Assembly (NCBI GenBank): GCA_002633005.1
Contig: NMRA01000456.1
Coordinates: 63,147 to 125,146, forward strand
DNA: 62,000 bases
Reading direction: 5' to 3'
Source: Phoronis australis
Taxonomy: Eukaryota; Phoronida; Phoronidae
The notes beneath the pieces were generated by a model. It saw only the letters and a program-made list of their open reading frames with translations, searched no databases and had not been told where the DNA came from. Position numbers and translations under genes: made by a program. Positions 11,301 to 21,800 of the stretch are shown piece after piece (within the stretch, counting starts at the first letter, position 1; each line of letters starts with the position of its first letter).

Positions 11301-14300
11301 TCATCATCATCATCATTTCCATCATCAACATCACCATCATCATCAAATTGATACAGAAACAAAGACTTCAAAAACAGGTGTCAATTGACTTGGAAAAATT
11401 TTGTTTCACCAAGTAAAGAGTTAGATGGAAAGTGAGTCAAAGAAAGGTTGTTTTATTTCCAATAGAGCATTCAAATTCAGAAAATAAACGGCACCTTAAT
11501 GACTCCTTCAAACAGATCTGTTCTCCACGGTAACTCCAGTCTCTGGTCAGAGGTGAGTATGGTATGATCTACATTCCTATCAGGACGGATGAGGGAAAGA
11601 CTGGCATATCCATTTGCTGGAACAGGAAAATGACATGCAAGCTAACAACTTCTAAAAAAGCAAGTCTTGAAGTTCAGGACACCTAGACTTCCCTGCCCAT
11701 ATGGCCGGCTCAGACCAATACACTCATGCACACTATTCCTTTCTCACGGAAACATATTCCATCCTTACACACCATTTTTCGTGTCTTGCGGACAAGTTTC
11801 TTTGCACACACACAGATGTGCCTTACTCTCATACAATATTACCACCCATGGTGCTAGGTCCTTGATCACAGACATACTCATTGATCAAGCTTCTTGATTA
11901 CCTATTTTCCTGTTAACCTCTCGTGGTGTCTAAATCAAAATTTTCAATGAATCGTTTCAATATCATGAAATGAAATAGAAATTAATCGATACTGAAGACA
12001 GCATTTGGAGAGGCAGTACACAACATCGGTGTTTAAAGTAATTCAGTACTAGTGTTCACAGGATCACGTCATACACGGACAATGGACATGTATTGTTAAG
12101 CACAGATTTCAGTGGCAGTTTCAACATAACTTCAACAAGCATTGTCAATACATAAATATTTGTTTTTGCTTTCTATTTTACAAGTTAAAGGTAGTGGTTG
12201 CAAACTTGTCAAGTTTAACACGAATTATCAAAAATTGGCGGGAACGTGTTTACAAGAAGAGACTATTCACAGCGAATTTGTGCGTAGAGATTTTACATCA
12301 AATTATGGAAGGTGGCCAACGGGAAGGGAACAGCATGCAAGAGTATAGAACAGGTTCTGCGGGTAAGAAATAACATGTTCGAGTAAAGAAATATGTCCAC
12401 AAGATACAAAAAACGGTATGGGAGGGGGTAATATGCATCTGTGACAGGGGAAAAGCGTGCGTGAGAGAAAAGTTTGTGCGCATGCAGGCCCGAGCTACAC
12501 ACAGACAGGAAAGTCTAAGGGTCCTCTAGTTGAGAGGTAGACATATTACTAGCTGGAAAAGGCAAATGCCACGCAAGGTAACATCTTAGTGAGAAACAAG
12601 CTTTACATTTTGCTACCAACACTTAAACAATAAAGTAAAAATAAATTCCTCTATTTTGGTACTTTAAGGTTCCAATGTGTTACGTTCTCATTGATAAGTA
12701 CAACTAACATTATAGGAAGTCAATTATGAATATTGTTTCATAAAATGTCAATCAACATAGAAACTAAAACGCACTTAGCTTGTGTTACTAGGGCCAATAA
12801 AACATTAAGTATGATCCACTACACTATAAAACTGTAAATTGGACTTACCTAAATTTTCTTTTTTACAGTAAAGTTTGATGAATTCTTGACTCCATATGGA
12901 ACGCTTTTGATTTCTCAATTCCACAAAGCATGAGTAGTCATGTAGACCTGAAAATTACCCATCATTCCTTGTGAATTAAATACATCCGCAGTTTCTAAAC
13001 CGAACATCAGTGAAACACAATTCAAATATGCACTTTTAAACACAATACTTGTTTTGCCCTAATTTTTACGCAAACAACAAAAAAATTTTTACTTCAGAAA
13101 TTAGACAAAACAGAATAATGCCATTTTCTCATAAAGAGCCCTGAACTGAACTTCTTGAAAATTACATTTTATTCTTAAGTCAAGCTGAATTGGCACACAT
13201 GAAGTAGCTTCATTAACTTGTGGTATATCATGTGATATGCATAAAAAGATAACTAAACACAAATAATACAAAGATATTGGCTATCACTGACATTATGTAT
13301 GATCAACTCACCATACTGGGAATCGATGTCATCAAGTATAGGTGCATGAGGTATAGGCATGAAACACCTGGAGAATAATTGCAAAATGCTTGTTATGCAC
13401 TGCTGACAGTAATATCATATTGGTCCTAGTACAATGGTACTTATATAATTTTGTTACATCTTTATTACTAAGCGCTAGTCAAAACTGTACTGTGGTAATG
13501 ACTATTACACTAACAATTGTACGGAACAAACATTCAACAAGTGATAAAAGTTGTCAGAGCAACTATACTTGAAACTATACAAAGAGCACATGGTACCATG
13601 GTCTATGCACATACTGTGCACAACACCATATCAAGAACTCTCGGGGTCCATTGGCAAAAACTGAAGCACCACAGGCAACAGAATCTACTCACTCCAATTA
13701 GGCACACTCACTCATTCCCTGATCCAAAGAGGCATCTTTCCCTCAGGTTGTGGATATGAAGGCAGAGAGCAATGAAGGCCAGTTCTCCATCTTCCTTCCA
13801 TGTGCCAACAAACAGGCCATTGGACAGAAAGTGCAAGCTAACTCTGTCATCACTGCCACCTGGTGGTCTTGTAGATGACCACTTTCTCCACTCAAATGGC
13901 ATATCTAATAACAGGGATCTTGTGCAAGGGCTAAAAATGAAAAATAAATTTTTCTCACAACAATAAGTGCAAATGTAATGAAATAGTTGTCGCAAATAAT
14001 TTTAAATAAGGTGATTTAAGCAATTTTTAAAGTACTCTTAACCCCATACAGCATCAATAAACGCAATTAAGTATAAAAATATGATGAATAAATCAAACAT
14101 CAGAAAGACTAATAAATACACAGTAATTCTTCAATTTCCGTCAGACTGCTTCAAAACTAATATGTATGATACAAAATACAACCAGTGTTCACCAGATGTT
14201 ACGTTTTTGCAACATTTGAGGCAATGTCAGCTTGAACACAATGAAGAAGTAAGAAATAAAACTAAATAACTCAAAATCACCAGTTTTCATTTAGCTGTTG

Positions 14301-17300
14301 GTTGGAAGGTGGGTCCACAGGACACCAGCGTTTGTAAGTGTAGGGCAAACACTGATACAACATGGCACTGCACACCAGTGGTATTAACTAACACATATAC
14401 GGCAGTACCTGTTCTTCACAGCCTTTTGTTGTTGGTCAAAGAAAAGAGGAGTGTGAGCGTGAACCTGGAGGTTACGTATCTGACCAATAGGTGGCAGCTG
14501 CAAGTTGCACCACATCACAGACAGAGAGTGTGTACACACTGTCAGTGTGGAATGCTTGATTGTCAGTTCATCTTTACTGGAGTTGGTCAACGTGAGACGG
14601 AATTGGCAAGCAAGCTTCCTGAAAACAGCAGAGTTGATTGTGAAATTAGTAATTGAAATTGTTGTGCTTTCAAGATAAACACGGTAGGCAATGAGATAAA
14701 TATGTTTCCATTCCCCAGGAGTACGTTATGAACTCTTAGCGAAACAGTGACAGTACCACCCAAGTTTTACTTTTTCAACAATTCTATAAAAATACAAGAC
14801 TGAAGACAACACTGATGTCTACTGATTCTAGCTTCCTCAGAATCCTCTCATAATTTCACGATTTCATGGATAGTATTAGGAACATAGAACTAGGTAGTCA
14901 AAGAATAATACCCTTGCTAACAAACAAGCTGTTTTTTGCTATTACTAGTTAGCTTAGATATCGTCTCCTTCACAATAAAGAAATTAATGACCACAGCAGA
15001 TGTCAGAGCAATTTTTTTATAAAAACAAGTTCATGCTTTTTTTGAAAAAGACAAACATGAACTTGTTCTAGAAAACTAAAAAAATAACATTATTTTATAC
15101 TACATACTTGAATGATGTTCTTTGTGACTTGATATCCTTTTTCTTCGTCGAAGGAAACGCAAGATTGTTTCTAAACTTGACACACTGCTTAATACACTCT
15201 TTCTTCCACTTGGTATCATCAGAAACTGCTTTCTTTTTCGGTCGACAAAACTTCCCGTAGACTGGCTCCCATAAAACACTGACGGCAGAGAATCAAGAAA
15301 ATTACTATTGCAAAGTTACGTATAGTTCAGCCTTTGTATATTCAAATTTATCATAAACACAAAATGCAGTCAAACTCAGCTAAGTAGCAATTAAATCACA
15401 TCTTAGCTAAACAAGAAATTCTACACGCAACAAAAGTATCTAATTCCTTGATGAGTTTTTACATGTTTTTGATCATATATAACTATTTAATTTATTCAAT
15501 TTGAAGACAACGTGAGAGATACTTTAATCTTGAAATGAATTAATTAATTAATGAAATTAATGTAAATTCAACTTGCACTGCACCTCATATGACAAGCCAT
15601 AAATGCAAATAAAACTAACACAATTATCCTACTTACTATAATTCTAAACTTAATAGCACAAGATGTGAAATGAATCTCAATATCATGAAAAAACAGTAAT
15701 TTAGTATTAGGCACCACTTCACATGCCTGTCAAGTATGCAAAAAAATACATGCTGTTATGAATGTAGTCCATATCACAGGTTTCTGTTTCTTCATGTATC
15801 ATGAACTGTTTTAAAGCTGTATTTTGCAACTGTTTAGCCGTCAATGTTGAATTCTTAACTGTAACGCTTAGGGGATTTAAAAATATTATCACACTCATGT
15901 GATCTTGAATTACCGCCAATTCAGCAGGCAACTCAAGCCACAAGCAATGCGTACAGGCGCAGTAATTTAAGTGCTGGCCAACCCCATAAACTATGAAGTG
16001 CTTTCTTGGGTTTCTGATGGTTTTGGTGAACATTCCTATTGGTAAGAGAAATAGAACACTTTCATGGTAAGCAATATCAGAGAGGCCAACTTTATGAGAA
16101 TACAAGGCACAATTTGATTTCCATTTTTAACCAGCTAAACAGTAAGAGCAAAATTTGCAGCTTTAACTTTAAAAATTTCTTTAACCAAACTTCACACTCA
16201 ATGACAAAGAACACCTCATGAGTTCCATGTAAATCTCAAACTTTTATAAGTCAAATTCACAACAAACATTAGAAAGTTCAATTTAATATGTAGACGTAAA
16301 AGTTTTGAAATATCAAAATACACACTTTTCATTTGATAATCCTGACCATCTTTTGCAGACCTGTCCGACGAACATGAGACTTGCAACATCAAGGTATGAA
16401 AATATCTTCAGCAGCAACTCATCAGGCAGCCTGAAAGTAAACCACAAAGATAACCAACTCATCTAAACTTTATTTGGATTTAGTTCCAATCCATTGTTAT
16501 CCTTTGGCAGGCCACATTTCAATGCATTGTCATACAACGTGAACCATAGGCCATTAGTGTGTGTTTATTGGTTTAAAAACAAATGGCCACGTGTGAGTTG
16601 GAAAAATAGTGTTCACCTTTGGTAGGTCCTTTGTTTTATAAATGTCTGCACACACACTAACACAAAGCACTATCCTTTCACATTGTCTGTATCACCGTCA
16701 TTTCAGTGTCTGGATCATCGTCATTTCACATTGTCTGGATCATCGTTATTTCACATTGCCTGGATTACTGTCATTTCACAATACACATTATGGTGCAACA
16801 CAAAAAATGTTAATGCCAAGAATGTGCTTAGTGTACGTTATTTGTCCACTGATGAGCAATTGATGTTCTTAAGCACAACAAAATAACATATTACCATACA
16901 ATCTTACCAATCAAAGGAAACATTGTTTCCTTTTATGTTGAGACCTTTCACTCCTCTCACAATGTAATTGGTTGGAACTTTTCTTGTAGACTGACCTGGT
17001 TGTCTTGCTGGTTGTGAAGACTTAGCTGCCAATGTCTGTTTTTGTGCACTGCGCTTTTTGGTTTCAGCATCAGGAACTTTTCTCAATAATGACTTTGCAG
17101 ATTCATGGTTCCTTGACATACAAAGAAGAAAAAGATATTATTGCTGGTTACTTAACACCTTTTTAAAAACAATAAAATATGTGACTTTGGACAGGACTTA
17201 CACAAGTGTGCATGATCGTACTAAGAAAATATTCTGCTGTAAGGATTATGCTGGGTTACTTGGGTTTGGATTACTTGGATTGAGTTATCACCCCATCGAC

Positions 17301-18528
17301 AAATACGTCATCAAAAAGCTTGGAACATATGATAGCAATAACACCCTTTCAAATGTTGTCTATGGCTGAGTATAGAACAAATCCTGGTGCGAGCAGTGTA
17401 AAAATGACCAGTTGCCGATTTGGGCAACTGAACAAAGGACTGTTCGAAAAAAGTTGGAGTATTTATTCAAGCTTCGAAGAGTTAAAGACATGCTTGCTGC
17501 AAATAATTTGCTATTAAACAAGGAAAACACCCATTTCTAAAGATATGCGGGAATATTCACCGCTGCTGTTTCAGCCTTGTTCTGAACAGCTTTCACCAGG
17601 ATCAAAGAGAGCGCAGCACCACAGTCAGAAACAGTTGTGATGACCGCATTGTCCAGTGCCAACAAGACGCTATTAAGTGTAGTTACCCGACCATAAATGG
17701 TAGTAAATGTCTCTGCATGTACATACCGGCAAATTTTCAAAATGCCTAAACCAATAATTCACTTAAAAAATAAAATAAAAAGATAGCAATCTAGCAGGAA
17801 ACTAAACAAAATAGACTGGATTATTAAAAATAACATGACAAAAACAGTAATGAAACATATTTAAACCAATGATCATTTGGAAGATGGCCCTTTGTCAAGA
17901 TGGACCTAAGTTGACATTTCTAGACTAACATGTCATCAAACCCGTACTTTCAACATTTCAGCCTGTAACTCTGTGCAAATGTCAGACGGAGAAACCAATT
18001 TCAGTGTACAGAGTGTAGTAACAACCACAACTGTTGAGAAAGTAGTGTAGCCATAACATTTCTGCTTCACTAGCTTGAATACAAAGGACGTGCTGAACAG
18101 ATGCAATAAAAGTTGTATGAGGGCAAATGGAATCTCAGCAGTGACTTGAGTGACCAGAGTAGACAGTGTAAGCCAGAAATTCTCCTCATGAACTGCCTTC
18201 TAAGATGTCCCTCTATGTGCTAAAGTACTCATAGCAACATGATTTTGATGGTTTGATCAGTGTGAAGCATACTTCGCCAAAAAGCTTCCGGCATAAGGAG
18301 GGCCTATGGGATGATTACCGTCTCTACTGCGGCTTGTTGAGACGGTACGGGTAGGATGGTACGGTCTACCCAGTCAGTGGCTCTGTTGCCGTTGGCGCGA
18401 GACTGGCCACCGAGTCTGTACAAATTGCACGTATACCTGTCTTCATTTGGGTTCACTTGTTCGCCGCAAGGTTTCTTGTGCGAATTTAAGTATTCTTTAA
18501 GTCGAGATCGATGGTGAGGACTGGCCAT
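8332..18528 (-). CDS. FBXO15: F-box only protein 15 orthologue
   Basis: Minus-strand exons: 18528-18319, a possible microexon 17712-17687, 17111-16908, 16430-16326, 15278-15108, 14618-14409, 13930-13712, 13367-13312, 12947-12849, 11616-11495, 10865-10804, 9262-9148 and 8421-8332 (TGA 8332-8334). All junctions from 17111 onward keep phase. The model gives 562 aa; human FBXO15 is about 510. The F-box (LPDELLLKIFSYLDVASLMF, about 148-181) would bind SKP1 in an SCF ubiquitin ligase. The later exons match FBXO15 throughout: GTWKEDGELAFIALCLHIHN, DDIDSQYGLHDY, LPWRTDLFEGVIK and the C-terminus NDWFGTNY (human HWFGTEY). The substrate is unknown. The intron after 10804 uses a GC donor. The first exon and microexon are the weak part: they restore frame but are not conserved. 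Read-through of 17111 to an ATG at 17117-17119 is less likely, because a strong acceptor lies between. Confidence 0.93.
10798..10804 (-). other. FBXO15: GC-AG splice donor in FBXO15
   Basis: The exon ends GATGTCAG and the intron starts GCAAGT, the strong consensus for GC donors. Only this junction joins the reading frame (AG plus T, serine) to the next exon at 9262 and continues the FBXO15 match. Reading on past the junction stays open for some 40 codons but departs from the family. Confidence 0.75.
11277..11346. repeat. CAT/ATG trinucleotide microsatellite
   Basis: An interrupted CAT run of about 70 bp lies in an FBXO15 intron. It creates the acidic Asp-rich shadow ORF on the minus strand. 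Confidence 0.9.
16685..16782. repeat. 25-bp minisatellite, four copies
   Basis: Units starting GTCTG(G/T)ATCA recur at 16685, 16708, 16733 and 16758, with the body CATCGTCATTTCACATT. It lies in the FBXO15 intron upstream of the F-box exon. Confidence 0.8.
17687..17712 (-). other. FBXO15: Possible 26-bp FBXO15 microexon
   Basis: Splicing exon 1 (ending in phase 0 at 18319) straight to the exon starting at 17111 gives a stop after two codons. A 26-base segment preceded by TACATGCAG and followed by GTAACT, both on the minus strand, restores the frame and adds eight codons plus a split glycine. This is inference from phase only; another upstream exon could do the same job. Confidence 0.3.
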
Positions 18529-18845
18529 AATTACGCAAGCACGACCAGATCCCACTGGCCGTACCAACTTCCACGGCGACCGTTCTTAAAAATGTTTACA
18601 TCTGTGCAAAAGCAATACCGTTATTATGGACTCAGGACTCTTGGTTTTTTAAACACATCACATTTTCTTTCCGTTTACACAAGAGATTTATACAAAGAGG
18701 GATATAAAAATGTTTGAAACATGAATATCTTATGAAATATTAATTTGAACAAAGTACTTTTAAGATTTGACATTTTCAGTTAACACGCTAATGCGCATGT
18801 GCATGAACAGCGTCATTTGATACGGTGAAGGAAGACTTGTGCAAA
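18529..18845. promoter_or_regulatory. Probable bidirectional FBXO15/HSBP1 promoter
   Basis: The ATG of the FBXO15 first exon (minus, 18528) and the ATG of HSBP1 (plus, 18846) face away from each other with 317 bp between. The stretch holds TGCGCATGTGCA at 18792-18803, one mismatch from the NRF-1 consensus. No TATA box is obvious in a suitable place. The shared promoter is inferred from the arrangement; transcription starts are not visible in sequence. Confidence 0.55.
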
Positions 18846-21800
18846 ATGGAATCAGAATACACGTCAACTGTCGCTGATCCAAAAAATGTTCAAGATCTCA
18901 CAACATTTGTAAGTATTTGGAAACTTCTGTAACTTAACTTTGTTATAAAAAATTAAATGAGTAACCTGTGATCTGCTCCCTTTCAAGTTTCATAGTTATT
19001 GATTGTGATTAGTACTCAGTATCGTCCGGTTACCTATTTTCGTCAGGCTCCAAAGTTCGTCCGCCATCTTGTTTCGCGTGCAGCGCAACCACGCGGGACT
19101 TAGCGTTCCAATTTGGAGTTCTCGTCTGCACGTTAGGTACTAACTTATCGGAAGAGACACGTATCAAAGTAATGAGACAAAAATCGGTGAGTTTACCGAT
19201 TGTTTTTTAAAACCACTTAAAAATCAGTAGATTTTACTAATACACTTTTTTGTGCGTTTTCAGAAGATGTTTTCGAATTTAAATTTTCTTCCGACGGGAC
19301 ACAAAACATGATCCAGGGTTTGTTTATGCAATGTATCTGTTTGTCCCAGGCACTAGTAGGATCTAGAAGGCCAAAGGAAAAATCCGCAGACAAATGCGAT
19401 ACGCTGGGTTCTTAACATTTTTGCCTCACGTTCACCATTAAACTGCATTGAAATGTTGACCAATTGGCTTTTATTGGAAACCACAGTGCAGAGCTCAACA
19501 TCAAAGCTTCAAATCGAGTTTATGTCAATAAAAACAGGCTGTTGCAATTTTCATTACTTCGTTGGCCTTTTTCTGCATGTTTCTCAGTTTTTACAAAAGG
19601 GGGCAGCATATGACGAACTTAGGTGTCACAATAAAATGGCTGCCGAAGGCAGTGCACATTTGAAATAACTCGGCACAAATTAAAGAAAACTTCCGAATCG
19701 ATGAATGCGGTATATCTGTGAGAGTTGAATCGAATCCTATTCAGATCATAACTTTGAAGTGGAATAATTCGGTGAGTACAACAGCAAGTCGGTTTTATGC
19801 TTAGGCGGACGAACATTGGGTTCCCCAGTATACTGTGTACCTAATTATAAATTATCGGACGGACAGGCCTTTATGCAGCGTACGTCCATTTGGACGCCCT
19901 AGCACTAATCTGGACGCCCTGGCAAGGACGCCCAATGTATCATTTGGATGCCCACTGTCAACAGGAACCTTTCAAGTTTGGACTCACACATTGTAATGAA
20001 TACTGTAGTGCCAACTACGCCAATGTAATGATTTCAAAAGGTCTTACCTTACATCTTAGTTGTCCGTGGTCGAGCTCAATAGTTCTGCTTAGGTGTGTGG
20101 TCTGGGTCTCGAATGCCGCTCTGCATCCAAACATGTGTATCGGCTGCAGGGTCGCTTAATTAATATTCATGATGCGCCCTCATTGGCCATTACTGGTATA
20201 TGGGCCGGACAGCCAACGTCAGCAGTCTCCAAGACAAACAACAGTCATCTTCCGATGCCAATAGAGGGCGCGTGCGGCTGAAAGCCAGCGCAGCAGTGAG
20301 ACAGGTCAAGTGACGTCTCACTACAATACTAGGAAGCCTCTGAAGGCTCACAGTGGGGGCTCTTTTTTCAAAGCAGGAAGAAATATACAATGTACATACA
20401 AAGTATATGCATTGATGCTATTTTGACACTTGATTGACAGCATTGTAAAGGTCTTGGTCTACACATTTCTTTAGTAAAAATGCTCACCATATAAGGCTGT
20501 GTTATAAACTTAGATGTAAAACCTTGATCTATGCACTTTTTGTAAAAAAATATGTGTGTTTGGGGGTATTGCTGGGGGTGGGGGTTACGCGTCGGAATCA
20601 TGGACGCCCTGGAATATTGGGAACCCCATTTTGGACACCCTATTTTCAAAATCCTGGATAAAGGCCTGCGGACGGAACCTAAATATCGGACATTTCATAG
20701 AATCTTACTTGAAGCATAATTTAAGAATTAAATGACACCAATTTTTGTTCCGTTGTAATGCATTCAATGTCCGGCACCATCTCGTTTTTTACAGCGTTGC
20801 CTCGTATGATTTCACCGAGAGAGGGTGCAATTTAGACCCTCAAGTCGGCCTAAAATGGACGATTGCATAAATCGGTTATAAAAGTTGAAAATAAAATCTT
20901 TTTCCACAATGAAACCATCTCATTGAACTGACAATATGTCACTGTTCCATTTTTTCATTTGTTTTTAAACTCAAGTCAAACCCCGACCGCGCACGTGTGG
21001 GTGTCATATCAAGAAGCCAAAGTGATACTAAAAACTGCAGTGAGTTTGCACGTGCTTTAGTCATCTGCACTATTTCATCGAAACGACTTAATTGGCGCTG
21101 TCATCAGATTTCATTTTATGGATAATTTTGTTGCGAATGTACTGTGTTCTAGCAGCATATATGTCAAAACACTCGTGCTAAAATTTGGCTACAAGGTGCC
21201 CGCGGCCATTACGTGGTTAGTCAGTTTTCAGCGGTGTGGTGTATGGGGAAACATGGTGTCCGATATTTAGGTTTTCCGAAGGTTTGCTTGTTGTTTTTTA
21301 AAGATCAGTCGGAACATAAATGTGGCTTTCAGTGACAAGATATAGTAACAGAACAATTCCATGAATGTAAGTCTTTATTTCAGCAAAGAATTTACAACAA
21401 TCCATAGTATTTTCAATTAAATATAATGCAAAATGTGCCAAAACGTCCGATAATTAGGTCACTTTACTGTAATTGATTGACGCACAACAGAAATAGGGGG
21501 CGAATTTACAGTGTCCTGCTCCAGTGTGTTCGCAGCACATTCACAGTCAAAACACAAAAGGCCGATGCGACGCAACTTCTGAGTAGGCCTTTATCCAGGA
21601 TTTCGAAAATACGGTGTCCAAAATGGGGTTTCCAATATTCCAGGGTGTCCATAATTCCCACGCGTAACCTCCCACCCCCAGCAATCCCCCCAAACACACA
21701 GATTTTTTTACAAAAAATGCATAGACCAAGGGTTTTACATCTAAGTTTACAAAACAGCCTTCTGGTGTAGACCAAGACTTTTACAATGCTATCAACCAAG

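Larger units (their letters stand above)
19839..21459. mobile_element. Outer TIR element interrupted by nested insertions
   Basis: ACCTAATTAT followed by ATCGGACG (19839-19861) is mirrored by CGTCCGATAATTAGGT at 21444-21459. Between these ends lie a hAT-like MITE (19864-20668, with duplicated target) and a second element with closely related ends (20677-21272). This reads as a non-autonomous element that served as a landing site. The boundaries come from the TIRs only; no target duplication of its own was identified. Confidence 0.45.

Noticed and set aside
11129-11371. Asp-rich ORF
   Set aside because: Produced by the CAT microsatellite read on the minus strand.
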